Origin: JABFRZ01 sp964631945
GTDB taxonomy: Bacteria > Planctomycetota > UBA1135 > GCA-002686595
Assembly: GCA_964631945.1 (NCBI GenBank)
Contig: CAZWAY010000023.1
Coordinates: forward strand, 1-64,000
Direction: 5' to 3'
Length of the DNA: 64,000 bases
The first letter of the stretch is position 1; every line of letters begins with the position of its first letter. The notes beneath the pieces were generated by a model. It saw only the letters and a program-made list of their open reading frames with translations, was not told the origin of the DNA and did no database searches. Both the position numbers and the translations under genes were made by a program. Positions 26,079-35,157 of this stretch are shown piece by piece.

Positions 26079-29000
26079 ATGCGACGTTGGATCCCATGTG
26101 TCGCTCCTGCTTTGGTGCTCGGAATCGCGTTGGCCGCGGCGCTATCGCTCGCTTGCCGTAGCCACGCACCGGCGCCGGCCGACTTCAGCGCCCGAGCCGA
26201 GCGCGCGCGCGTACTCTTCGAGCGCGGCGACTGGCAAGGCGCGCGTGAGCTGCGCGAGCGGCAGGTCGCTGATCTCCTCCCGCTCCTGCCCACCGACCAC
26301 CCCGACCTGCAGGCGGCGTACATCGACCTCGCCGAGTCGCTGCACGCTCTAGGCGACCTGCAGGGCGCGCAGGACCTCGCCGAGCGAGCCGTGGGGATCC
26401 TGCAGGCGACGGTTCCACCCGGCGACCCGCGGCTCGTACGCGCAAGAGCCGTGCAGGCGCGCGTGTTCGCGACGCTGGGTTGGCCGGCGACGGCGCAAGC
26501 AGCGCCGGCGATCCTCGACAGGCCCTGCGAGGAACCCGGTGCCTCCGTGTCTCCGGCTCTGGCGCAGGCCAGGGCACTGCTGGAGCGTGCCCGCAAGAAC
26601 TTGTCCTCCAAGGAGCCCGCGGCGGCACGCGAGGATGCTGCCCAGGGGATCGAGCTGCTGCTCGCGAGCGCCGCGGAACAGCCCGCGGCCGCCGAACTCC
26701 TCGCTGCCCTGGGCGCGCTCTCGGCCGAAGTGGGGGACCTCCCTTCGGCCGAGCGAGCGCGAAGGCGTGTGGTGGAGATCCGCGAGCGCTCGCTCCCGAC
26801 GGATCATGTCGACACGCTCGCTGCACGCCTCGACCTCGCAAGGACCCTGTACCTCGCTTCGGACAACCGCAGCGCGCGCAACCTCCAGGAAGCCGTGGTG
26901 GAAGCCCTGGAACGCTCTCAACCCGAGAGCCTCCTCCTGATTCGGGCCCGACGGGACCTCGCCAACACCATGCGCAGGTCGGGTGCGCTCCGGGAAGCGC
27001 GCGCCGAACTCGAGAGCCTGCTGGAGGACTGGGACGGCAGATTGCCGGAGGACCATCCCGAACTCTTGGCGTGCCGGCTCGTGCTCGCGACTTCTTTGGC
27101 TCAGCTGGGCGAGTTCCAACGCTCGCGCGAGCTCATGCAGCGGGTCATCGCCGGATACGAACGCACGCTTCCGGAGGACCATCCCAGTCTGCTCCAGGCA
27201 CGGCAGAACCTGGCTCTCGCCATGCGTGAGGACGGGGACCTCGAGGAGGCCAAGGAGCTTCTGTTGCGCGTGATCGCGAGTCAAGAGCGGTCCCTTCCTC
27301 CTGATCATCCGGAGCTCCTCCGGGCCCGTGGAAACCTGGCCTCCGTCCTGTCCGACCTGGGCGATCTTCCCGGCGCGCGCGCGCTCAAGCAGAGCGTGCT
27401 CGAGAGCTACGAGCGGAGCCTGCCGGAAGACCACCCCGAGCTGCTCGACGCGCGCGAGAGCCTGGCCCTGGCGCTCCACAACCTCGGCGACTTCGAGGGT
27501 TCGCGCGCGCTCAAGGAGCGCGTGCTCGCCGCCTACGAGCGCATTCTTCCCGCAGATCATCCCGATCTCTCGACGGCCAGGCAGAACCTCGCCGTCACGC
27601 TGCTCGCACTCCGGGATCTCGAGGGTGCGAGGGCGTTGCTCGAACAGGCCGTGAGCGGGCTCGAGCGCAAGCTGCCCGCGGATCATCCCTACCTCCTGGC
27701 TGCACGAGTGAACCTCGCCAGTGCCACGCAGGAGCTGGGCGACGCCGCGACTGCGGGCGAGATCTTCGAGCGAGTGCTCGCGACGCGCGAGCGCACGCTG
27801 CCCGCGGATCATCCGGATATCCAGTCGGTCCGCTTGAGCCTGGCCACCGCTCGGCACGAGTTGGGCGATCTAGCGGGTGCGCGCGAACTCTACGAGAACG
27901 TGCTGTCCGCCTACGAGCGGATCCTGCCCGCGGATCATCCCCATAGGTTGGTCGCGCTCCAGGACCTCGCCGTGGTGATGCAGGACATGGGCGAGCTCGC
28001 CGGCGCGCGCGCCCTCCAGGAGCGGGTGCTCGAGTGCCTCAGGCAGGCCCACCCGGACACCCATCCCGAGGTCGTCCGAGCACGCTTCAACCTCGCCGGC
28101 ACGCTGTACGAGATGGGCGACTTCCTCGCCGCGCGGTCGCTCTTCGAGCAGGTGCTCGCCGCGCGCGGCGAGACCATGCCCGACGATCATCCCGACCTCC
28201 TCGCAGCGAAGGCGAACCTCGCGGTCCTGCTGAAGAAGACGGGCGATTTGGAGAGCGGTCGTGCCCTGGAGGCGAGTGTGCTCGAAGCCATGGAGCGTAC
28301 CCTGCCCGAGGATCACCCGCACTTGCTCTCGGCGCGGAGCAATCTTGCCACCACGCTGTATGCGTCCGGCGATCTACGCGGGGCCCGGACGCAGTTCGAG
28401 CAGGTGTTCGACGCGCGCGCCAAGACCCTTGCACCGGAGCATCCCGACCTCCTCGCCGCCGAGGAGAACCTCGCGAACACCCTGGCCAAGCTGGGCGAGT
28501 TCGCTCGAGCCCAAACCCTGGCCGAGCGCGTGCTCGCGGCACGCGAGCGGAGCTTGCCTCGGGACCATCCGGATCTGGGCGCATCGCGCGGGAGCCTGGC
28601 GGCGACTCGCCTCGCCCTCGGGGACGTCGCCGGCGTGCGCGCGCTCGTTCCCGCCATGATAGAGGGCCTGGAGCTACGGACCCACTCCGCTTCCCTGCTG
28701 GCGAGTCGCGAGGCCTGCGAGTCCCTGGCGTTGGACAGCGCGCTCCTCTCGCAAGTCTTGGCCTTCGTCGATCCAGCCGATGCCGCCCTGCGCGCGCGGC
28801 TCTTCGCCCTGATCGAGACGCGGCGGCTGGTCCCGAGCGTCGAGCTCTCGGTTGCTCGCAACGATGCGGGGCTCGCGCCCTTGGTCCGTGCTGCCGACGA
28901 GGCGCGCTCGAGACTCCATGACAGGGTTGCCAACACGGGAGCGCCTGGGGCAGCTTCCGGAACCGAAGTTGCGGAGCTCGTGGAGGCGCGCGACCGGGCC

Positions 29001-30344
29001 GAAGGCGCGCTTGTGCGGGGTCTCGCCGAGCGCGGCGTATTCACGCGGCCCGTGGACACGACCGAGCTCGCGCGTGCATTGCCGGAGGGCGCCGCGGCCG
29101 TCGGGCTCCTCCGCTACGCCGGCGTGCGACCCAGGGAAGAGGGGCACGACCTCGAGTTCGGTGAGGAGCACCTGCTCGCGTACGTGCTCACGAGGCGCGG
29201 TTCGCTCACTAGGATCGACCTGGGCCCGGCCGACGCACTCGAGCGCAAGGTGCAGGCCTGGCGCGGAGCGCTGGGTGGATCCGCGGGCCGTGGCGTCGGG
29301 CTCGGTTACGAAAACGATCCGCGGGCCGGCGCCTCGGAGGAGGCCCTCGGCTCCGAGCTCCGCGAACGGCTCGTCGATCCCTTGCTCGCCGCCGCCGGCG
29401 AGGGGACGCGGACTCTGTTCGTGTGTCCGGACGACTTTGTCCACCTCGTGCCGCTCGACGCACTGGTCTCGGGCACGGGCCGCGTCGGGGATCGAGTGCG
29501 TATCGTCGGCGAGACATCCTTCGCACGACTGCTCGCGCCACGCGTTGGGCCGACGGGAGATGCGGTCTTGCTCGTGCTCGGCGCACCCGACTACGGCGTG
29601 GCCCCCGAGGAAGGGCCGACGAGATCCCCGGCCAACCCTTCGGCCCAGTCGCGGAGCCTACCGGTGTTCCAGCCTCTCGTGGGAGCGGAGGAAGAGGCGC
29701 GTTCCGTGGCCGCGCTCTTCGAGCGAGGACTCGAGCGGCCAGCTCGCTTGCTGATCGGTTCGGAGGCCAGCAAGGACGGGCTCGTCCACGGCGTGCCGGG
29801 GGCCCACTTCGTCCACCTCGCGACGCACGGTTGGTTCGCGCCCGAGAGCGTCAAGTCGACCCTCGACGAGGACGCGCGGGCGGCGAGCGGCTTGCGCTCG
29901 ATCAGCTTCGAGAGCGCGGTGACGGGACTTGCGCCGCTGACGCTGTGCGGATTGGCGCTCGCTGGCGCGAATCAGGGCCGCGACGCCGTCGGGCGCGTGC
30001 CCGGGATCCTGACGGCCGAAGAGCTCGCCAGCTTCGACCTCAGGAACTGCGAGCTGGCCGTGCTCTCCGCCTGCGAGACCAACGTCGGCCTCCGCCGCGC
30101 CGGTCAGGGCATCCAGTCGCTGCAGACCGCGCTGCACGCCGCCGGGGCGCGAACCGCGATCACATCTCTGTGGAAGGTCGACGACGCCGCGACACGGCGG
30201 CTCTTCGAGCTCTTCTACTCCAAGCTGTGGAAGGACAAGCTCGGCAAGGCCGACGCCCTCTGGCAAGCCAAGATGGCGCTGCGCGCCGAGGGCCACCCCC
30301 CGCGCGACTGGGCCGGCTGGGTGCTCAGCGGCGATCCGGATTGA
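26079..30344 (+). CDS. TPR-CHAT protein 4 (fifteen TPRs, predicted lipoprotein)
   Basis: The largest paralogue has 1421 residues. ATG 26079 follows GGAGGGAG. The leader ends ALSLACRSH, a lipobox, so a lipid-anchored location is likely. One or two TPRs near residues 45-110 are followed by an Ala-rich region and about fifteen consecutive 42-residue TPRs (about 235-870; consensus LPADHPDLLAARQNLA, LGDLAGARALEERVLAAYER), a linker and CHAT with His about 1250 (VHLATHGWF) and Cys about 1332 (AVLSACETNVG). The C-terminal catalytic block is close to that of proteins 1 and 2 but differs at many synonymous sites. It lies 16 bases behind the decayed paralogue and may use its promoter. Confidence 0.92.
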   Translation: MRRWIPCVAPALVLGIALAAALSLACRSHAPAPADFSARAERARVLFERGDWQGARELRERQVADLLPLLPTDHPDLQAAYIDLAESLHALGDLQGAQDLAERAVGILQATVPPGDPRLVRARAVQARVFATLGWPATAQAAPAILDRPCEEPGASVSPALAQARALLERARKNLSSKEPAAAREDAAQGIELLLASAAEQPAAAELLAALGALSAEVGDLPSAERARRRVVEIRERSLPTDHVDTLAARLDLARTLYLASDNRSARNLQEAVVEALERSQPESLLLIRARRDLANTMRRSGALREARAELESLLEDWDGRLPEDHPELLACRLVLATSLAQLGEFQRSRELMQRVIAGYERTLPEDHPSLLQARQNLALAMREDGDLEEAKELLLRVIASQERSLPPDHPELLRARGNLASVLSDLGDLPGARALKQSVLESYERSLPEDHPELLDARESLALALHNLGDFEGSRALKERVLAAYERILPADHPDLSTARQNLAVTLLALRDLEGARALLEQAVSGLERKLPADHPYLLAARVNLASATQELGDAATAGEIFERVLATRERTLPADHPDIQSVRLSLATARHELGDLAGARELYENVLSAYERILPADHPHRLVALQDLAVVMQDMGELAGARALQERVLECLRQAHPDTHPEVVRARFNLAGTLYEMGDFLAARSLFEQVLAARGETMPDDHPDLLAAKANLAVLLKKTGDLESGRALEASVLEAMERTLPEDHPHLLSARSNLATTLYASGDLRGARTQFEQVFDARAKTLAPEHPDLLAAEENLANTLAKLGEFARAQTLAERVLAARERSLPRDHPDLGASRGSLAATRLALGDVAGVRALVPAMIEGLELRTHSASLLASREACESLALDSALLSQVLAFVDPADAALRARLFALIETRRLVPSVELSVARNDAGLAPLVRAADEARSRLHDRVANTGAPGAASGTEVAELVEARDRAEGALVRGLAERGVFTRPVDTTELARALPEGAAAVGLLRYAGVRPREEGHDLEFGEEHLLAYVLTRRGSLTRIDLGPADALERKVQAWRGALGGSAGRGVGLGYENDPRAGASEEALGSELRERLVDPLLAAAGEGTRTLFVCPDDFVHLVPLDALVSGTGRVGDRVRIVGETSFARLLAPRVGPTGDAVLLVLGAPDYGVAPEEGPTRSPANPSAQSRSLPVFQPLVGAEEEARSVAALFERGLERPARLLIGSEASKDGLVHGVPGAHFVHLATHGWFAPESVKSTLDEDARAASGLRSISFESAVTGLAPLTLCGLALAGANQGRDAVGRVPGILTAEELASFDLRNCELAVLSACETNVGLRRAGQGIQSLQTALHAAGARTAITSLWKVDDAATRRLFELFYSKLWKDKLGKADALWQAKMALRAEGHPPRDWAGWVLSGDPD

Positions 30345-30414
30345 CGGTACGCCCGCCGCGACAGGGCGGCCGTTGGCGACGGACCGCAGGCTACAAGGGG
30401 CGCGAACTCGTGCT

Positions 30415-31791
30415 TCAGCCGCGGCCCGCCTGCAACAGACCGACGAGCAGTATCTGAGAAGCGATTCCGGCGGGCGCGCGGGCCAGGTAGCGACGCGCGC
30501 GAGCGTTGCCGACGGCCTCGATGCGGTGGCGCGCGAGCAAGACGCGCAGGGCGCGCAGCACGCTGCTCCGGCTGTGGCCCGCGGCCGTGGCGAGGTCGTC
30601 CACGGCCCACGGCATGCCGTCGGCCAGGAAGGCTTCGAGGCGCAGGCCGAGCTCGTCCGCGGGCGAGGACTGCGCGCGTTCGCTCGACGGTGCACGCAGG
30701 GAGAGCAGCACCAGCTCCACGCCGGGCGGCAACGCCAGGCGCCAGGCGCTGCGCTCGGCGGCGATGCGCGCGCCGGTGGGCAAGAGCCGGCGCAGGCGGG
30801 CGAGCTCGACCTTGGCCCGCAGCCGCAGCGAATCGTCGCCCGCGGTGAGACGACGCAGGTCGAAGCCGAACACGTCGCGCGCCAGCAGGCGCCACGTGAC
30901 CGCGTTCGGCCAGCTCGCGGCGAGGCGCGCGAGCAGCGCGAACAGCACCGCTCTGCGACGCAGGGATGCGTCGCGTCCGCCGCCGAAGCGGGCGCGCCGG
31001 GCGCCCTCGTCCACCAGGAACAGGCGCCGCGCCCCGAGTTCGGCGGCCAGGGCCGAGCCCCGCGCCGACAGCGTGTCGGCGAGCGCGCGCGCGTCGAGCT
31101 CGAGATGCGTGCCCGTGCGCGGCGCCAGGACGTGCACGACGGGCCGCGCCAGGGCCGCGGCCGCGGCCTCGAGCTCACGCGCGAGGGCCGGCACGCTGCG
31201 CGATCGCGCCGGTCCGGTGGCGCGCGCCAGCGTCTCGGTCGCCAGGACGGTATCCAGGCGCCGCACGCGTTCGTCGGCTCCGGCGAGCGCCAGTTGCGCG
31301 CGCAGGGTGCGGTCCGCGCCTGCTGGCAGGCTGCGGTGCGCGGTGGCGAGCAGCGCGCGCGCCCGGCGCGTGTCGCCACGCAGGGCACACAGGCGCGCGT
31401 GGATGGCGAGCGCCCAGGCCGCGTTGCGCCGATCGCCGGCGCGGCGCAGGGCCGTGACGGCGCGTCCCAGCAGCTCGTCGGCGGCGCGAAAGTCGCGCTG
31501 GCCGGCGGCGACCTCGCCGGCCGCGGCCAGCGCGCGTGCGCGGTGCACGGCGAGCCCGTGCTGCTCGAAGGTGCGGGCCGAGTCCAGCAGCAACTCGCGC
31601 GCGGCCTCGAGCTCGCCCAGCTGCGCCAGCGCGATCCCGCGCAGGGCCCGGGCGTGCGCGTCCTCGCGCGCGGCGAGCGCGATCAGGGCGCCGAGCGCGT
31701 CGCCATGCGCCAGGCTGTGCGCGGCCGCGCGTTCCGGCCGTCCGAGTCGCGGCGCCACCCCGCGCGCGGACCTTCGCTGGCGCGACGCCAC
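30415..31791 (-). CDS. TPR protein with winged-helix DNA-binding segments, probable transcription regulator
   Basis: In this 458-residue protein the first half (about 25-190) is TPR-like (GDALGALIALAAREDAHARA, RALAAAGEVAAGQRDF). The second half has an OmpR/SARP-like winged-helix pattern (WPNAVTWRLLARDVFGFDL..SLRLRAKVELARLRRLLP, about 300-350) and a C-terminal helix-turn-helix (VDDLATAAGHSRSSVLRALR, about 405-425). This arrangement is seen in signal-integrating transcription regulators. It starts 8 bases behind the coiled-coil gene on the same strand and converges with the TPR-CHAT cluster, so it could regulate it; that is a guess from position only. Confidence 0.75.
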   Translation of the reverse strand: MASRQRRSARGVAPRLGRPERAAAHSLAHGDALGALIALAAREDAHARALRGIALAQLGELEAARELLLDSARTFEQHGLAVHRARALAAAGEVAAGQRDFRAADELLGRAVTALRRAGDRRNAAWALAIHARLCALRGDTRRARALLATAHRSLPAGADRTLRAQLALAGADERVRRLDTVLATETLARATGPARSRSVPALARELEAAAAALARPVVHVLAPRTGTHLELDARALADTLSARGSALAAELGARRLFLVDEGARRARFGGGRDASLRRRAVLFALLARLAASWPNAVTWRLLARDVFGFDLRRLTAGDDSLRLRAKVELARLRRLLPTGARIAAERSAWRLALPPGVELVLLSLRAPSSERAQSSPADELGLRLEAFLADGMPWAVDDLATAAGHSRSSVLRALRVLLARHRIEAVGNARARRYLARAPAGIASQILLVGLLQAGRG

Positions 31792-31799
31792 CGGACGCG

Positions 31800-32183
31800 T
31801 CAGGAGCGCGCGCGGCTCGCGGGCGTGCTCGCGCGGACGGGCTGGCGCTGGGGGAGCAGCTCGAGCTCGCCCAGCTCGGGCAGGGCCGCCTGCGGTCCCT
31901 CGCCGAGGCGCGCCAGCAGCTGGTCGCGCTGGGCCTCGACGTAGCCGAGCGCGCGCGCCAGCGAGGCCTCGCGCTGGCGGCCCTCGGCCAGTCTCGCTTC
32001 CAGCTTGTCGGCGTAGCGCTGGGCGGCGCGCTCGATGCGCTCGCTGGCCGCGAGCTCGCCCCCCAGACGCGCCTGGTCGAGCTCCAGCGCGCGCACGCGC
32101 GCGCGCTGCTCGATGAACCAGGCGGTCGTGCGTGCGTCCAGACGCGGCCGGGGCGTCGGACTCGCGGGCGGGGAACTCTCCAT
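31800..32183 (-). CDS. small coiled-coil protein of unknown function
   Basis: The protein has 127 residues from ATG 32183, preceded by GGAG at 9 bases; a GTG at 32213 is an alternative. Residues about 20-95 form a strongly charged amphipathic helix (RARVRALELDQARLGGELAA, RLAEGRQREASLARALGYVE), i.e. a coiled coil, flanked by Pro/Ser-rich ends. There is no signal or enzyme motif. It lies 8 bases before the regulator gene and is probably its operon partner. Confidence 0.65.
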   Translation of the reverse strand: MESSPPASPTPRPRLDARTTAWFIEQRARVRALELDQARLGGELAASERIERAAQRYADKLEARLAEGRQREASLARALGYVEAQRDQLLARLGEGPQAALPELGELELLPQRQPVRASTPASRARS

Positions 32184-32236
32184 GGCAGCGTGCTCCGGTG
32201 TACGGATCCGCACCGCGAAATCAAGGCGTGAGCAAA

Positions 32237-32323
32237 CTCTCTCCCTGGCGCCGTCCGCTGCCGACCTCGCGGTGGGGGAAGATCCCGCGGGCGGCGTGCC
32301 GAGCCGAGCGCCAGGGGAGAGAG
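32237..32323. repeat. long inverted repeat in a 294-base gene-free gap
   Basis: Bases 32237-32251 (CTCTCTCCCTGGCGC) are complementary to 32308-32323 apart from one extra G, enclosing a 56-base G+C-rich loop with further short pairings. It could be a structured RNA, a terminator for the serine-hydrolase direction, or a regulatory DNA site. The rest of 32184-32477 shows no gene. Confidence 0.4.
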
Positions 32324-32477
32324 GCCGGAGTGCGCGCCCGCGTGGGTTGCAGCACGGGGAGCGCCCGGCACCAGGCTGTCGTACGTAGGGCGTGGCGCGG
32401 TGGATGCGCGGAGCCCGGATTTCTGCGCCGGCCGAGCGGGACGGCGCCGCCGCTCGCCGACTCCACGCGGGCCGGGC

Positions 32478-33554
32478 TCACTTCGCCGCGAGCAGGGCCG
32501 AGGCCAGCGCGAGCCCGAGGGCGTCCGCGCGCGCGCCCTCGCTGTTCGAGATCGCGGCGATCGAGAGCTTCGCGTCCGGGAAGTACAGCAGCACCGAATT
32601 GAAGCCGTTGATCCCGCCGCCGTGCCACACGCAGCGCTGGCCGGCCTGGCGGTCGAGCTGCAGGCCCATCCCGTAGTTCGTCTCCTTGCCGTTCGCGAGC
32701 AGGAAGGGCAGGGTCATCTCCTCGTAGGACGCCTTCGAGATCGCGCGCCCCTCCACCAGCGCGATCTGCCAGCGCACCAGGTCGCTCGCGCTCGAGATCA
32801 AGCCGCCGGCCGCGCCCGGCTGACCCAGGTCGAGCAGACCGTCGTTCCCGAAGCGCTCCCCCTGGAAGGTGTAGCCCTGGGCGCGGTTCAGCAGCAGCTC
32901 CTCGTTCGAGTCGTAGCGCGTGCGCGTCAGCTGCAACGGCTCGAAGAACGTCTCGCGCAGGAACTCGGCGTAGCCCTTGCCCGAGACCCTCTCGATCACC
33001 ATCCCGAGCAGGTAGTAGCCCGAGTTGCTGTACTTCCAGCGCTCGCCCGGCGCGAACTCGAGCGGCTTGTCCTTCCACAGCGCGAGCATCTCGGCGTCGC
33101 TCAGCCGCTCCGCCATGTGCCGCTCCCACACCGGCCCGAGGTCGGTGTAGTTGGGCAGTCCCGAGGTGTGCGTCAGCAGGTGCCGCAGCGTGATCTCGTG
33201 CCCCTGCATCGGGTAGTCGGGCAGGAACCTGGTCAGCGGATCGTCGATCGAGAGCTTGCCGCGCTCGGCCAGCTTCAGGATCGCGGCCGCGGTGAACTGC
33301 TTGGTGACCGAGCCGATGCGGAACATCGTCTCCTCGTTGGCGTTGACCGCGAACTCGAGCTCGGCGAAGCCGGGTGTCTTCACGTACACGAGTTCCGCGC
33401 CGCGCGCCACCGCCACCGACAGCGCGACCGCGCCGGGCTTGCGCATGTGCTGCTGCACGATGGCGTCGATGCGCTCGACCTCGCTGGCTTGCGCGGGCCG
33501 CGCGGGAGCGGAGGAAAACGAGAGCCAGGTCGTGAGCAGGAGCGGGAGCAGCAT
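32478..33554 (-). CDS. beta-lactamase-family serine hydrolase (class C / PBP4*-like), exported
   Basis: This 358-residue protein has a signal peptide (LLPLLLTTWLSFSSAPARPA) and the serine beta-lactamase fold motifs: SxxK as SVTK (about 94-97, FRIGSVTKQF), YxN as YSN (about 187-189, WKYSNSGYYLLG) and an HGGG in place of KTG (WHGGGINGFNS, near 310). These are the marks of esterase/D-aminopeptidase/transpeptidase-like proteins of the COG1680 group rather than true resistance enzymes. It is probably periplasmic. A TACGCT box 6 bases before the ATG hints at a leaderless transcript. Confidence 0.93.
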   Translation of the reverse strand: MLLPLLLTTWLSFSSAPARPAQASEVERIDAIVQQHMRKPGAVALSVAVARGAELVYVKTPGFAELEFAVNANEETMFRIGSVTKQFTAAAILKLAERGKLSIDDPLTRFLPDYPMQGHEITLRHLLTHTSGLPNYTDLGPVWERHMAERLSDAEMLALWKDKPLEFAPGERWKYSNSGYYLLGMVIERVSGKGYAEFLRETFFEPLQLTRTRYDSNEELLLNRAQGYTFQGERFGNDGLLDLGQPGAAGGLISSASDLVRWQIALVEGRAISKASYEEMTLPFLLANGKETNYGMGLQLDRQAGQRCVWHGGGINGFNSVLLYFPDAKLSIAAISNSEGARADALGLALASALLAAK

Positions 33555-33607
33555 GGCCGGAGCGTAGCGCGCCGACCCGCGCGGTCCAATCGACCCGCGG
33601 CCGCCGC

Positions 33608-35122
33608 CTACTTCGCGAGCTCCACGAACGCCAGGCGGTCGTTCGGGTAGTCGAGCACCATGCGGAACGGCGCCAGGAAGTCCTGGCCGATGTTGCCGGT
33701 GGTGTAGCGGTCGGCGAAGGCGCCGTGCTCGGCCAGGGAGAACTGCACTTGCGGCTGCTCGAAGCGGTGGCCGGCGAGCTCGAACCAGGCCAGGACGCCC
33801 GCGCGCGTGTCGCTGTTGCCGCCCACGCCGCCGCTCAGGCTCGAGCTCAGCGCGCGGCCCTCCAGGAGCCCGAGCGCGCGCGCGGCCGGGGCGTGGAAGA
33901 CGAGCGTGCCGTTCGCGCCCGTGTCGATCCGGAACAGACCCTCGCGCTCGCCCTCGAAGCGCGCGCGCGTGCAGGGCGTGTTCTGGTTCAGGACCAGATC
34001 CTGCCAGCGCGCGCCGGAGAGCACGTAGCGCGCGGGATCGTGCAGCGCCAGCGCTGGGCGCCGCGTCTCGATCTCGACCACGCAGCGCGCCAGCAGGTCG
34101 TAGCCGACGATGCCGGCCACCTTGCAGCCGAAGAGCGGCTCGAGGAAGGCGAGGTCGAGCTCGACGTAGAGCGGGTCCGTGAGCGTCACCGGCCCGAGCT
34201 CGAAGCGCGTGCCGCGCCGGAACGAGGCCGTGGTGTGCCCGCCCACGCCGACGGCCACGACCTCGCCCAGCTCCTCCAGGCCGAGCTCGTCCGCCACCGC
34301 GGGATCGATCGTCAGCGCGCCCGCGCCGGTGTCGAAGATGAACATCCCCACCGACTCGCCCTCGACCCACGGTTCGACCAGCAGGTGGCCGCTCGCGACG
34401 CGCTCGACGTCGAGCTCGGGCTCGACCTCGGGATCGAAGTGGATGTCGTCCGGGCGCACTCCGCTCGCGCCGAAGGGCTCGGCGCCGGCCGGGAGCGGCG
34501 TCCAGGCCTCGATCGCGTAGCTCTCGTGCACCCCGGCGCCCGCGAGGGTCCAGCGCCGCGGCAGGCGCCGGCCGCCGACCTCGTGGAAGTCGGCGAAGGT
34601 CCAGGTCAGCGGGTCCGAGTCGTCCAGGTAGACGAGTTCGGCCGGCAACAGCGTGGCGGCGTCGAGCGTGAGCGTCATCGCCATGGGGGTGCCGCGCAGC
34701 ACGAGCTCGAGGCGCGGGGCCTGGCCCGCCTCGATCGGCAGGGTGGCGAGGTCGAGCTCGCTCGCCGTGCTCCAGTGGCCCGAGAGCACCCAGGCGAAGA
34801 GCTTCGAGCGCTCGGCCTCCTCCAGCTCGAGCACGCTCTCGAGCCCGCTGCGGTCGCGCGTCCACGCGTGCGTGCCGTCGAAACCCGAGGCCTCGGGCAG
34901 GGCCGAGGCGAACTCGAAGCGGTAGCGTCCGTCCGCGGCCAGGACGACGCGTTGCTCGCCGTCCAGGCCCGCCGCGTGCGCCCGGCCGCGGCCCTCGAGC
35001 GGCGCGGCCTCGCTCCAGGCCCCGAGGGCCGCACGCGCGCGCTCGGCCAGCGCCTGCTGCGCGCGAATCGGCGCCGCAAGGAGGGCCGCGCACGCCGGCA
35101 CGAGGACGAGCGAGGCGAGCAC
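33608..35122 (-). CDS. exported retropepsin-like aspartic protease with two DTGA motifs
   Basis: This 504-residue protein starts at GTG 35122, which has AAGGAG 7 bases upstream and opens a signal peptide (LASLVLVPACAALLAAPIRA). A GTG at 35161 overlapping the previous stop is the alternative. Residues about 25-215 resemble an outer-membrane lipoprotein-sorting-type beta domain (FADFHEVGGRRLPRRWTLAG). The second half holds two aspartyl protease lobes with IFDTGAGALTID (about 265) and FRIDTGANGTLVF (about 400), each followed by a GIVGYDLL / NIGQDFL loop. Two tandem half-domains can form one active site in cis. Role: probably periplasmic proteolysis; target unknown. Confidence 0.87.
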   Translation of the reverse strand: MLASLVLVPACAALLAAPIRAQQALAERARAALGAWSEAAPLEGRGRAHAAGLDGEQRVVLAADGRYRFEFASALPEASGFDGTHAWTRDRSGLESVLELEEAERSKLFAWVLSGHWSTASELDLATLPIEAGQAPRLELVLRGTPMAMTLTLDAATLLPAELVYLDDSDPLTWTFADFHEVGGRRLPRRWTLAGAGVHESYAIEAWTPLPAGAEPFGASGVRPDDIHFDPEVEPELDVERVASGHLLVEPWVEGESVGMFIFDTGAGALTIDPAVADELGLEELGEVVAVGVGGHTTASFRRGTRFELGPVTLTDPLYVELDLAFLEPLFGCKVAGIVGYDLLARCVVEIETRRPALALHDPARYVLSGARWQDLVLNQNTPCTRARFEGEREGLFRIDTGANGTLVFHAPAARALGLLEGRALSSSLSGGVGGNSDTRAGVLAWFELAGHRFEQPQVQFSLAEHGAFADRYTTGNIGQDFLAPFRMVLDYPNDRLAFVELAK

Positions 35123-35157
35123 GGATCCGCTCCTTCTTGCCGTCGCCGCGATCCTCC

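Noticed and set aside
25696..26079. A real 127-residue protein in the decayed TPR-CHAT copy
   Set aside because: It is a fusion of leader and out-of-frame tail; the proposed start lies upstream of the -10 box.
32478..33554. Beta-lactam resistance gene
   Set aside because: The protein has the SxxK and YxN motifs but an HGGG in place of KTG and reads as a general COG1680 serine hydrolase.
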